A stretch of DNA of 64,000 bases from Oscillospiraceae bacterium (GTDB lineage: Bacteria; Bacillota; Clostridia; Oscillospirales; Oscillospiraceae): the NCBI GenBank assembly GCA_015067435.1, contig SVMM01000013.1, positions 1 through 64,000 on the forward strand, in the 5' to 3' direction. The translations under genes were made by a program, and so were the position numbers. Each line of letters starts with the position of its first letter. The stretch's first letter is position 1. Of this stretch, positions 8,151-15,988 are shown piece after piece. A model generated the notes under the pieces. It saw only the letters and a list, made by a program, of their open reading frames with translations, did not search any database and was not told the DNA's origin.

Positions 8151-9131
8151 TCACGGATTCACCACGTTCTGCGGCGCGCCGTCGAGCCATGCGAGGACGT
8201 TCTCGACTGTCGTGTCCATGATGCGCGCCCGGCTGCCCTTCGCGCCCCAGCTCATGTGCGGCGTGATGATACAGTTCTTCGCTGTGAGCAGCGGATTGTC
8301 GCCGTGTATCGGCTCGGTGGACACCACGTCCAGCGCCGCGCAGGCAACCTTGCCGCTGTTGAGCGCGTCCGCGAGATCCTGCTCCACCACCATCTGTCCG
8401 CGGCTGTTGTTGATGATGATGACGCCGTCCTTCATTTTGGCGATGTTCTCCTTGTTGATGATACCGGTGTTGAACGGGAACAGCGGCATCTGGAGCCCCA
8501 GTACGTCCGAGCGTGCAAACAGCTCGTCCAGCGTAACATACTCCACGCCCAGCGCCTTCGCCTCGTCGGTCTCGCGCGCGTCGTAGGTGATGACGTGCAT
8601 GCCCAGCGCCCTGGCGATCTCGGCGGTGTGGATGCCGATGTTGCCGCAGCCCAGCAGGCCGTAGGTCATGCCCGCCAGCTCGATGAGCGGATAGTCCCAG
8701 AAGCACCAATCGGCGTTTTGCTCCCACTTGCCCGCGTGCACCGCGTCGCTGTGGTGGCCGATGTGGTGGCAGGCTTCCAGCAGCAGCGCGATGGCAAACT
8801 GGCTGACGCTGCGCGTGCCGTACACGGGCACGTTGGAAACGGGGATGCCCTTCTCCTTCGCGTACGCAACGTCCACGATGTTGTAGCCCGTGGCAAGCAC
8901 GGCGATAAACTTGAGGTTGGGGCATCGATCCATCGTCTCACGGGAGATGGGCGTCTTGTTGACGATCGCGACGTCCGCGTCGCCGATCGCCTCGGCGATC
9001 CGCGGTGATTCCTCGTAGGAGACGCGGTCGTGGACCGTCAACTCGCCAAAGGCTTTGAGCCCGTCCCAGCTCAGATCGCCGGGATTTTCGGTGTAGCCGT
9101 CCAAAACAACGATTTTCACAGCATTTTTCAT
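8151..9131 (-). CDS. D-2-hydroxyacid dehydrogenase (glycerate/hydroxypyruvate dehydrogenase type)
   Basis: 326 residues. The NAD-binding site reads YGLLGCGNIG (GxGxxG). The catalytic Arg, Glu and His of the family sit in NNSRGQM, VSTEP and TPHMSW. NAD-dependent reduction of hydroxypyruvate to D-glycerate is the best guess because the glycerate kinase gene follows after one base. The start at 9131 is supported by GGGGGAGG 8 bp upstream; a longer in-frame reading upstream enters the leucine-rich-repeat gene and has no ribosome site. Another 2-hydroxyacid could be the true substrate. Confidence 0.9.
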   Translation of the reverse strand: MKNAVKIVVLDGYTENPGDLSWDGLKAFGELTVHDRVSYEESPRIAEAIGDADVAIVNKTPISRETMDRCPNLKFIAVLATGYNIVDVAYAKEKGIPVSNVPVYGTRSVSQFAIALLLEACHHIGHHSDAVHAGKWEQNADWCFWDYPLIELAGMTYGLLGCGNIGIHTAEIARALGMHVITYDARETDEAKALGVEYVTLDELFARSDVLGLQMPLFPFNTGIINKENIAKMKDGVIIINNSRGQMVVEQDLADALNSGKVACAALDVVSTEPIHGDNPLLTAKNCIITPHMSWGAKGSRARIMDTTVENVLAWLDGAPQNVVNP

Positions 9132-9150
9132 ACAAATACCTCCCCCGTCT

Positions 9151-11055
9151 CTACCGGATCGGACTGAGCATCGGAGGCTCGTCCACGCTCGTCGCCGTGA
9201 GGTACAGCATCTCCTCCGAATCGGTGTGGAACGCGATCTGCCCGGTTTCGCCGCTGTGTGTGACCAGCTCGCCGTACAGTCTGTCGTCCGAGCCGTAGCC
9301 GGATTCAAAGCGGAGATTGCGCACCCAGCCGTCGCGGCAGAAGAAGCTGTCGGTGTAAACGATTTGGTTCTGATTGTCGTTTTTGTCCGCGAAATACTTG
9401 ACCTCCCCGGTCACCCTGCCGTTCAGCCGGACCTGCATCACCGTGCCGTCAAAGGTCAGCCGCACGTCGGCAAGGCGCCCCGCGCCGCGGAACACCCGGC
9501 CGCCCTCCAGCGACTGCGTCCAGTAGTACGGCTGATCCTTCTGCGCGCCCGTCTCGTTCGTTTCCATGGTGGGCGCGCCCTGCGCCTGCTCGCGCTCCCA
9601 CGCGTCGCGCCGGTTCACGGCGGCGGGCGGCACGCTCACCGCGCAGGTTTCGGGAAAGCTGGGCTTCGCGCCCTCCTCCGCGCCGTAATAATCCGGAATG
9701 GGGCCGGTAAAGGCCGCCGTCTTCAGGCTCGCGCACTCGCCGAACGCGTCCTCGCCGATGCTGCACACATTTTTCCCGAAGGTGACCGCCGTAAGCGCGC
9801 TCTGATAGAACGCCTTTTCCCCGACGCTGCACACGCCGTCCGGGATCGTCAGCGCACCGCTGAGCGCGGAGCAGCGGCTGAACGCGGCGGACTGGATGTG
9901 CTCCAGCGACGCGGGCAGCGGGGAGAGCGCGGCAAGGTTCCCGCAGCCGGCGAAGCTGCCATGCCCGACGGAGCGCAGCCCTGCGGGAAGCGTCAGCGTT
10001 CCCGTGAACGACGTTTCGGCGAACGCGTAATCCCCCACAATGAGGAGCGAGGGCGGAAGCTCCAGCTTGCCCGTCATGCCCTTACAGTCGCGGAAGGTCT
10101 CCTTGCAGACCACCTTGAGCCCTTTGGACAGGCGGAGCGCGGTCAGACTCTCATCGCTCCGGAACGCGCCGGAGCCGATCATTGTAACGCTGTCCGGGAT
10201 CGTCAGCGTACCGCTGAGGTTCTTGCAGTAGGCAAAGGCGCGCTCGCCGATCCACGTCAAACCGTCCGGCAGGGTCAGCGACCCGTCGAAAGTGCAGCTG
10301 TGGAACGCGGATTCGCCGATCCTCGTCACCCCCTCGGGGATCGCGAGATCGCCCTTGAGCGATTCGCAGCCGTTGAAGCAGCTGAACGGGATCGCGGTCA
10401 GCCCCTTCGACAGCCGGAGCGTCCCGTCAAAGCCGCAGATCGAAAAGGCGTAGCTCCCGAGCGAGGTCACGGAATCGGGCAGCGTCAGATCGCCGCGCAG
10501 CTTTTCGCAGTGGTAAAACGCGCTTTTGCCGATGCTCTCCAGCCCGTCCGGGAACGTGAGCTCGCCCGCCGCGCCGACCATCTCCTCAAACGCCTCATCC
10601 CCAATCGTCTTCAGCGAGCGGGACAGTCTGATCCCCGTGAATCCTTTGCAGTGTTCGAACGCGTAGCCCCCGACGGTCTCCACCGCGTCCGGCAGCGTCA
10701 GCGTCCCCGTGAGCTGGTTGCAGCCGTAGAACGCGAATTCCCCGATCTCGCGCAGCGTGCCCGGCAGCGTCAATTCACCGCTGAGCTGGTGGTTGGAGTA
10801 GAACGCCTCCCGCGCGATGGAGGTGACGCCCTCGGAGATGACCAGCTTTTGGATGGGATAGTCGCTCCACATAAAGCGGTTGGTCGTAACCATCTCTCCG
10901 CTGCCCGTGATGGTCAGCGTCTTGGTCTTCCGGCTGTACTCCCAGGTCATATTCTCCCCGCAGGTTCCGTTTTCCGTAAGGGCTTTGCCCGAACCGCAGC
11001 CGAAAACATTCATAAGCATCGTTCCAATCATCATGATCGTCAGCACTCTTTTCAT
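9151..11055 (-). CDS. Leucine-rich-repeat (BspA-like) surface lipoprotein
   Basis: 634 residues. The start MKRVLTIMMIGTMLMNVFGCGSG is a lipoprotein signal with the lipidated Cys near residue 20. Residues about 60-470 are a run of roughly 23-residue repeats of the LRR_5/BspA type (pattern LTLPDGLESIGKSAFYHCEKL). The C-terminal 120 residues (after QKDQPYYWTQ) form an unrelated beta-rich module I do not recognise. BspA-like proteins are surface exposed and often bind host or microbial ligands. It lies 19 bp ahead of the dehydrogenase gene. A probable sigma-A promoter lies at 11126-11154. Confidence 0.88.
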   Translation of the reverse strand: MKRVLTIMMIGTMLMNVFGCGSGKALTENGTCGENMTWEYSRKTKTLTITGSGEMVTTNRFMWSDYPIQKLVISEGVTSIAREAFYSNHQLSGELTLPGTLREIGEFAFYGCNQLTGTLTLPDAVETVGGYAFEHCKGFTGIRLSRSLKTIGDEAFEEMVGAAGELTFPDGLESIGKSAFYHCEKLRGDLTLPDSVTSLGSYAFSICGFDGTLRLSKGLTAIPFSCFNGCESLKGDLAIPEGVTRIGESAFHSCTFDGSLTLPDGLTWIGERAFAYCKNLSGTLTIPDSVTMIGSGAFRSDESLTALRLSKGLKVVCKETFRDCKGMTGKLELPPSLLIVGDYAFAETSFTGTLTLPAGLRSVGHGSFAGCGNLAALSPLPASLEHIQSAAFSRCSALSGALTIPDGVCSVGEKAFYQSALTAVTFGKNVCSIGEDAFGECASLKTAAFTGPIPDYYGAEEGAKPSFPETCAVSVPPAAVNRRDAWEREQAQGAPTMETNETGAQKDQPYYWTQSLEGGRVFRGAGRLADVRLTFDGTVMQVRLNGRVTGEVKYFADKNDNQNQIVYTDSFFCRDGWVRNLRFESGYGSDDRLYGELVTHSGETGQIAFHTDSEEMLYLTATSVDEPPMLSPIR

Positions 11056-11125
11056 ATTATTCTTTCACCCGATTCAGTTTTTTGACTCCCGTTCGTCTTC
11101 CTCTCTCTTTTTATTATCAAATAAT

Positions 11126-11154
11126 ATCATAAACGAATTTCACACACAATTCAA
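11126..11154 (-). promoter_or_regulatory. Sigma-A promoter of the LRR lipoprotein gene
   Basis: Minus strand TTGAAT (11149-11154), 17-bp spacer, TATGAT (11126-11131). The surrounding 100 bases are AT-rich in contrast to the coding DNA. Confidence 0.6.
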
Positions 11155-11212
11155 CAGGATTTCTTGTCTCAACAATGCGTTGCGGTATCCTGCGAAAAAT
11201 GTCTTTTTCCTC

Positions 11213-11241
11213 TTTCCAATAAGCAAAAAATGGAGTATAGT
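11213..11241 (+). promoter_or_regulatory. Probable promoter of the MFS/small membrane protein operon
   Basis: TTTCCA (11213-11218), 17-bp spacer, TATAGT (11236-11241), followed by AAGGAGG at 11254-11260. The -35 box is weak. Confidence 0.4.
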
Positions 11242-11268
11242 GAGTAAAAATGCAAGGAGGTTGATGCG

Positions 11269-12351
11269 GTGCCCCGTATAATGAACCGGGCCGAACGGCT
11301 CCACACGCGCAAGATCCACGCGCCTCCCGCCGGACTGTACGCCCTTTTGATGCTTGATTCGCTCTCGCATCTGCTGGTGGACGCCCTGTGCGCCGCGACG
11401 GTGCTCGGCGGCCTGCGGGCGTCGTCGGAGGAGCTTTCCGCGTTCATCCTCGTCTACAACACGCTGGCATTTTCCACCCAGTGCCTCGTCGGGCTTGCGG
11501 CGGACAGGCTCCGGCGGCACGCCGTATCGGCAAGCGCGTCGATTCTGCTGATCGTCGCGGGCTTTGCGCTGCCGCTGCCGTCTGTACTGCGGGTATGCTG
11601 CGTCGGCGTCGGGAACAGCGTGTTCCACGTTGCCGGCGGCGCGATGACGCTGGAGCGCAGCGGAGGGCGCGCCGGCGCGCTGGGCGTGTTCGTCGCGCCG
11701 GGTGCGATCGGACTGGCGCTGGGCACGCTGTGGCCGGAGCTGGGCGCCGTGTTCGCGGCGCTGTTGGCGCTTTGCGCCCTTGCTGTGATCCCGCTGGAGC
11801 GGCGCGCGCCGGAGCCGGATACCCCCCCTGCCGAAGACGGCGGCGAGAGCGAGCTCGCCGTGCCGCTGCTGGCACTCGCAGTGGCGGTGCGCGCGGTGGG
11901 CGGCTCCGCCGTCAGCTTCCCGTGGAAAAGCGGCGCGGCGCTGTCGCTGTTGACGGTGCTGTTCGTGTTTGCGGGCAAAACCGCCGGCGGCTGGGTCTGC
12001 GACAGGCTTGGCGCGCGGCGGACGGCGCTGCTTTCGATCATTCCCGCTGCGCTGCTGATCGCGTTTTGCTCCGCTTGGGCGGTGCCGTCCCTCATAGGAC
12101 AGTTTGCCCTGAACCTCACCATGCCGGTGACGCTGTGGCTGCTGTACCGCGCCATGCCGGATGCGCCGGCCTTCGCGTTTGGGCTCGCGGCGTCGGCGCT
12201 GTGGCCGGGGACGATCGCGGGGCAGCTGATGACGCTGACGGGACCCGCGCTGTGGGGCTGCGTGCTCGTCAGCTTCCTCTTTGGACTCTGGGCGATTCTG
12301 TATGCCGAAAAGAAGATTGGAGAAGGGAGGAAAGAACATGAAGCAGATTGA
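11269..12351 (+). CDS. Major-facilitator-like permease
   Basis: 360 residues with about ten hydrophobic segments, shorter than the usual 12-helix, roughly 400-residue MFS protein. The stretch LFVFAGKTAGGWVCDRLGARRTALLS is an MFS loop signature (G-x-x-x-D-R-x-G-x-R-R). Overall it recalls the fosmidomycin-resistance-like branch, but the substrate is not readable. I chose GTG at 11269 because AAGGAGG ends 8 bp before it and the nearby ATG at 11264 is out of frame. Its 3' end overlaps the next gene by 14 bp, the first of a chain of overlaps with three tiny membrane proteins. Confidence 0.7.
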   Translation: MPRIMNRAERLHTRKIHAPPAGLYALLMLDSLSHLLVDALCAATVLGGLRASSEELSAFILVYNTLAFSTQCLVGLAADRLRRHAVSASASILLIVAGFALPLPSVLRVCCVGVGNSVFHVAGGAMTLERSGGRAGALGVFVAPGAIGLALGTLWPELGAVFAALLALCALAVIPLERRAPEPDTPPAEDGGESELAVPLLALAVAVRAVGGSAVSFPWKSGAALSLLTVLFVFAGKTAGGWVCDRLGARRTALLSIIPAALLIAFCSAWAVPSLIGQFALNLTMPVTLWLLYRAMPDAPAFAFGLAASALWPGTIAGQLMTLTGPALWGCVLVSFLFGLWAILYAEKKIGEGRKEHEAD

Positions 12352-12604
12352 ACGCGGCACGGCGCTGCTGGCGGCAGGCTGTCTCTGTATGATGCCCGCC
12401 CGCGCGGACGCGCTTGGGGAGCCTTTCGTTATTTTTGCAATCCCACTGCTGATGCTCGCGCTTGCCATTCTCGCGCTGTCGCTGCTGATCCGCGCCATCA
12501 AAAGGCTGCGAAACAAAAAACGCGCCCGCAGGGAAGCGGACGCGATGAAAAACGAATCCATCAACGAAAGTGAGGAAAACAAAGATGAAAAAACTGTTCC
12601 GTAG
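12338..12604 (+). CDS. Small membrane protein with signal-like N terminus (88 aa)
   Basis: 88 residues starting inside the permease gene, with GGGAGG 8 bp before the ATG. A hydrophobic leader (TALLAAGCLCMMPARADA) is followed by a second hydrophobic segment (FVIFAIPLLMLALAILALSLLI) and a basic tail (KRLRNKKRARRE) that should face the cytoplasm. The tail ends in acidic, Asn-rich residues. I do not recognise the family. It shares leader, short extracytoplasmic stretch, helix and basic tail with the next gene. Confidence 0.6.
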   Translation: MKQIERGTALLAAGCLCMMPARADALGEPFVIFAIPLLMLALAILALSLLIRAIKRLRNKKRARREADAMKNESINESEENKDEKTVP

Positions 12605-12773
12605 TGCGCTCGTGCTCCTGACCGCGGCGGTATTGAGCGTTCCCGCGTTCGCCGACGTGATCGATGAGCCGAGGCCGGAGCCCGGTTCGTTCCTTCCCGT
12701 GCTGGCGATCGCTGTCGTTTTGATCGCCGCGGTGCTTCTGGTGGTAACGATCCGCCGCCGCAAGCGCAAATGA
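12585..12773 (+). CDS. Small membrane protein with signal peptide and RRRKRK tail (62 aa)
   Basis: 62 residues. MKKLFRSALVLLTAAVLSVPAFADV is a signal peptide with a likely cleavage after AFA. Then comes a short acidic/proline-rich stretch (IDEPRPEPG), one helix (FLPVLAIAVVLIAAVLLVVTI) and RRRKRK. The gene overlaps the previous one by 20 bp and the next by 4 bp. The architecture is that of a mini type-I membrane protein. I do not recognise the family. Confidence 0.6.
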   Translation: MKKLFRSALVLLTAAVLSVPAFADVIDEPRPEPGSFLPVLAIAVVLIAAVLLVVTIRRRKRK

Positions 12774-13075
12774 GCCTTTTTGCCGCCTGCGCGCTGACGG
12801 TGCTGCTGGAAACGCCGCTGTTTTTCCTTGCGGGGTATCGGAGCCGGGATGAAATCACCGTGGTGGTCTGCGCAAACGTCGTAACCAACCTGCTGTTGAA
12901 TCTGACCGCCGCGTATCTCCTGCAGGGCCGCCTCACGATCGCGTATTCTCTGGAGCTGGCGGTCGTCGCGGCGGAGTACGCGGCGTATGCCCTCGCATTT
13001 GGGCGGTCGAAGCGGCTTTTTCTGCTGACGCTGGCGGCAAACTGCCTGTCCTTCGGGGTCGGGCTGCTGCTTTAG
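12770..13075 (+). CDS. Small polytopic membrane protein (101 aa)
   Basis: 101 residues with three or four hydrophobic segments (ACALTVLLETPLFFLAGY, VVTNLLLNLTAAYLL, LELAVVAAEYAAYALAF, LLTLAANCLSFGVGLLL). Starts at an ATGA overlap with the preceding gene, so translation should be coupled. A rho-independent terminator follows directly. I do not recognise the family. The conserved-looking ETP and NLLLN segments could be used for a profile search. Confidence 0.6.
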   Translation: MSLFAACALTVLLETPLFFLAGYRSRDEITVVVCANVVTNLLLNLTAAYLLQGRLTIAYSLELAVVAAEYAAYALAFGRSKRLFLLTLAANCLSFGVGLLL

Positions 13076-13077
13076 GT

Positions 13078-13105
13078 GCTGCTCCGGAAACGGGGCAGCC
13101 CTTTT
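13078..13105 (+). terminator. Terminator of the MFS/small protein operon
   Basis: Stem GCTGCTCC (13078-13085) pairs with GGGGCAGC (13092-13099) with one G-T wobble, followed by CCTTTT. It lies between convergent genes. Confidence 0.6.
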
Positions 13106-13632
13106 CAGTTCAGCGTCAGCCTTGCCTTTTCCAGAACCATCACCAGAACCGGGATCAGCACGATGTGCAGGATGATGCCGGGGATCGCGCCCGTCACCGC
13201 GCCGGCGAAAAACGCCGAGAGCGGGAACTCCGAGCCGGAGAGCCCCGCGAGCAGATAGCGCGCCGCGCCCCAGACAAGCCGTCCGCCGATCATTGCGAGG
13301 ATCAGCGCCGCGTAAACGCTCCACGTCTTCCGCGGCAGCAGCTTGTAGAGGATACCTGCGAGCGCGCCGTAGGCGGCAAGCTCAAAGGTCATGGCGATGG
13401 CGGTCGGGTACAGCGGGGGCATGCCGAACAGCGCCGAGCGCAGCAGCGGCGCGATCAGCCCCACCGCCATGCCCCACTGCCAGCCGCAGACAAACCCGCA
13501 CAGCAGCACGGGGATATGCATGGGCGAAAGCATCGCGCCGATCTCGGGGATCTGCCCCGTGATGAACGGCAGAACCAGCGCAATGGCAAGATAGAGCGCG
13601 GAATAGATCATTCTGCGGTTGCGTTCCGCCAC
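13105..13632 (-). CDS. ECF transporter S component (membrane substrate-binding subunit)
   Basis: 175 residues with about five or six hydrophobic helices. The N-terminal half (ALVLPFITGQIPEIGAMLSPMHIPVLLCGFVCG...GLIAPLLRSALFGMPPLYP) is typical of ECF S components. These bind a vitamin or cofactor and work with a shared EcfA/A'/T module, which is not in this window. I start it at GTG 13632 because GGGAGG lies 8 bp upstream; an internal ATG at 13611 is the alternative. It is the last gene of the MoxR operon and follows the lipoprotein gene by 14 bp, so the lipoprotein may feed the same substrate. Confidence 0.8.
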   Translation of the reverse strand: MAERNRRMIYSALYLAIALVLPFITGQIPEIGAMLSPMHIPVLLCGFVCGWQWGMAVGLIAPLLRSALFGMPPLYPTAIAMTFELAAYGALAGILYKLLPRKTWSVYAALILAMIGGRLVWGAARYLLAGLSGSEFPLSAFFAGAVTGAIPGIILHIVLIPVLVMVLEKARLTLN

Positions 13633-13646
13633 TGTCCCGTCCTCCC

Positions 13647-14663
13647 TTACTTCGAGTAAGCGTACTGCCCCGCGTACGCGCTGCCGGACGCCTCCTGCGT
13701 GAGCGCGCGCAGCGCCTCGTCCGCATCCACATCCTCCATCTGCTCGGGATACAGCAGCTTGGCGAGATACACCATCGCCGCCGTCCGTCCCGCGCTTGTC
13801 TCCAAAAGCTGCCGGGACAGCACAAGCGTCCGCCCTTCCCGGATCGCGCCGATGTTCGCCCATTCCGGGCGCACAGCCAGCTCGTCGCAAAGCGTCTGCG
13901 CCGCGAGCGGGTCGAGTGGCCCGCCGTCCATGGCCTTCACCACGGCGTCCGGGTTTTTTCGGAAGACCCAGCCGTCGTCGACGGTCAGGTTTTCCTCCAG
14001 CAGCTTCGCCGACACATCGTACGCACCCGCGCCGATGATGATTTGATGCTCGTCCGAGGTCTTGAAAACCGTGCGGTGGTCCTCGTCCGTCTCCCAGTAC
14101 ACATAGAGTCGCTTACATTCAAAAAGGCTGCCGAGGCGGGAATCCAGCAGCGTCAGATAATAGGTCTGCACGCTCTCGGCGACCTCCCCGCTCTCGTCGA
14201 CGCCGAGCTGCTCCGCTTCATCCGCGCGCACGGTCTCCGTCGCGCTCAGCTCGGCTCCCACCGCCTCCGTATTGGCGCCTCCGGCCGCTTCGCCGCCGTC
14301 CGCGGCGGTTGCGTCCGCGGGTTGCTCCGTCTCCGCATACAGCGGCGTTTCCGCGTCCGGCGTCAGCTCGCCGCTCGCGTTCTCTGCGAATTCACGGCGC
14401 TCCGAGGTCTCGTCCTGCTCCGCGGGCGCGTCCGGCTCCGTTGCCGGCTCCTCCGGCTGCTCCGGCGGTTCCTCCGGCAGCTCCTGCGGAGGCTCCTCCG
14501 GCGGCGCAGTTGCGGCGTCTATGCGAACGGGCGCGGCAGCTTCCTGTACCGGAGGCTCCTGCGCCGTTTGCACGGGCGGGCTCTCCCGTTCGATCACGCG
14601 CGTGCGGCAGGCGCAGAGTGTCAGCCCCAGCGCCAGCAGCAGTATGAACTTTGCCTTTCGCAT
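13647..14663 (-). CDS. Lipoprotein: Pro/Glu-rich linker plus C-terminal half of a BtuF-like binding fold
   Basis: 338 residues. The signal peptide MRKAKFILLLALGLTLCACR ends in a lipobox. Residues about 25-165 are low complexity, rich in Pro, Glu and Ala (EEPPQELPEEPPEQPEEP), likely an extended wall spacer. Residues about 165-338 resemble the second lobe of iron-complex/cobalamin binding proteins: DDGWVFRKNPDAVV, EWANIGAIREGRTLVLSRQL and MVYLAKLLYPEQMEDVDADEAL match the family pattern at the end of the fold. The first lobe appears to be absent. It sits between the TgpA-like and ECF S genes, 3 bp and 14 bp from them. Confidence 0.65.
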   Translation of the reverse strand: MRKAKFILLLALGLTLCACRTRVIERESPPVQTAQEPPVQEAAAPVRIDAATAPPEEPPQELPEEPPEQPEEPATEPDAPAEQDETSERREFAENASGELTPDAETPLYAETEQPADATAADGGEAAGGANTEAVGAELSATETVRADEAEQLGVDESGEVAESVQTYYLTLLDSRLGSLFECKRLYVYWETDEDHRTVFKTSDEHQIIIGAGAYDVSAKLLEENLTVDDGWVFRKNPDAVVKAMDGGPLDPLAAQTLCDELAVRPEWANIGAIREGRTLVLSRQLLETSAGRTAAMVYLAKLLYPEQMEDVDADEALRALTQEASGSAYAGQYAYSK

Positions 14664-14666
14664 GGC

Positions 14667-15977
14667 CTACACCTCACAGAGACAGTCTTTGTATTTCAGA
14701 CGCAGCCTCGTCCGTCGATCCGCCTGTTTGTAGAGCGTCGCTTCCGTCCTGTCCAGCAGCGCGCGGATCGCGGCGCGCTGCCCGTCGTCCATCGCATGTT
14801 CGCTGTATGCCGCCTCCTGCCAGATGGCTGCGCCTTCGGCGTACTGCGCGGCATACTCGTCCGACATCATTTGCCTGACCGCCTCTTCGCACTGTGCGAA
14901 CGGGCGGTTTTCCGTTTGCAGCCCCGCCGCGCGGAGCCAGCGCATCGTGTGCGTGAACATCGCGCGGATCGCGGCGGCGTTGTCGGCGTCTCCGAACGCC
15001 GCCCGCCTCTCCGCGGCGAGGCGTTTCGCCCTGTTCAGCAGCAGGAACGGCAAAAACGGCACGACCAGCAGCGCGACGATCGCCAGCAGCAACAGCACAA
15101 TGCGCAGAAAATCGATCCGGCGCGGAAGGGATATCTCCTGCTCGTTCTCCGTCTGCCGCTCATATTCCTGTCGTCCGGTCTCGCCCGCGTCGTCCGCGTT
15201 CGCCGCCTCCTCGTGCTGCCGCGACTCCTGATGCACGGGGGCGTTTTCCGTCTCCGGCTGCGCCGCGGGCTGCGCCGCGCTGAAAGCGAGAGTGCCCAGC
15301 TCGTCGCGCAGATGCTCCGAATACGCCTCCACCGCCGCGTTGGGACGCGGCGCAAGCAGAAATACGGCGAGCGCAACAGCGGCCGCCCCCGCGAGCAGCG
15401 CCGCGCCGTTCGGGGAGATCGCGTCCTCCCGCAAAAGCAGCAGCGCGAGCAGCGCAAAGAGCAGGATGTTTTGCCATGCAGGCGGCGTCACGCCGAAATA
15501 CGCCTCAGCAAAGGCTATGGCAAAAAACAGCGTCAGCGCATTGATCCGCCGCCGCGCTGCAAACGCGCAGAGCGCGCCGCCGAACAGTGCGAGCCACGGC
15601 AGCGCCGCGCGCGGCGAGGCCGCCTCCGCGACCGAAAAGTATTCATAGGCGTAGGCGTTGACCGCCTCGCTTGCATCAAAGAGCCGGTTTGCGAGCACCG
15701 CCGCCCCGTCGCGGGCGGAGGAAAACGCCATCGCGCCCAGCGACAGCACCAGAGATACGAGCAAAAGAACGCGTCCCCAGCGCGGCGGCGCGAAAGCCAT
15801 GATTGCCGCCACCGCCGCGCCAGCCAGCAGCGCGGGTGCGTATAGCTCAACGCCAAGGATCGACGCAAATGCCAGCGCCAGCGCCGCATAGAGCGCAAGC
15901 GGCAGGATCACCCCTTGGAGTCGCGCCGCGCGGCGCGCCGGCTCTGCCGTATGGATTTGTAAGGCGGCACCCTGCAT
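14667..15977 (-). CDS. TgpA-like membrane protein lacking the transglutaminase domain
   Basis: 436 residues. Several helices occupy about 20-235, then a polar extracytoplasmic stretch rich in Gln/Glu/Asp (about 240-285), one helix (about 293-317, IVLLLLAIVALLVVPFLPFLLL) and a helical C-terminal tail (AKRLAAERRAAFGDADNAAAIRAMF...) like DUF4129. In the usual MoxR-DUF58-TgpA operon the middle part is a transglutaminase core with a Cys-His-Asp triad; here no such domain or catalytic Cys is seen between the helices. The gene is 11 bp from the DUF58 gene. Confidence 0.65.
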   Translation of the reverse strand: MQGAALQIHTAEPARRAARLQGVILPLALYAALALAFASILGVELYAPALLAGAAVAAIMAFAPPRWGRVLLLVSLVLSLGAMAFSSARDGAAVLANRLFDASEAVNAYAYEYFSVAEAASPRAALPWLALFGGALCAFAARRRINALTLFFAIAFAEAYFGVTPPAWQNILLFALLALLLLREDAISPNGAALLAGAAAVALAVFLLAPRPNAAVEAYSEHLRDELGTLAFSAAQPAAQPETENAPVHQESRQHEEAANADDAGETGRQEYERQTENEQEISLPRRIDFLRIVLLLLAIVALLVVPFLPFLLLNRAKRLAAERRAAFGDADNAAAIRAMFTHTMRWLRAAGLQTENRPFAQCEEAVRQMMSDEYAAQYAEGAAIWQEAAYSEHAMDDGQRAAIRALLDRTEATLYKQADRRTRLRLKYKDCLCEV

Positions 15978-15988
15978 CGTGTGTGCTC

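Noticed and set aside
14667-15977. Transglutaminase domain expected in a TgpA-type protein
   Set aside because: No Cys-His-Asp core is visible between the membrane segments, so I do not call a transglutaminase.
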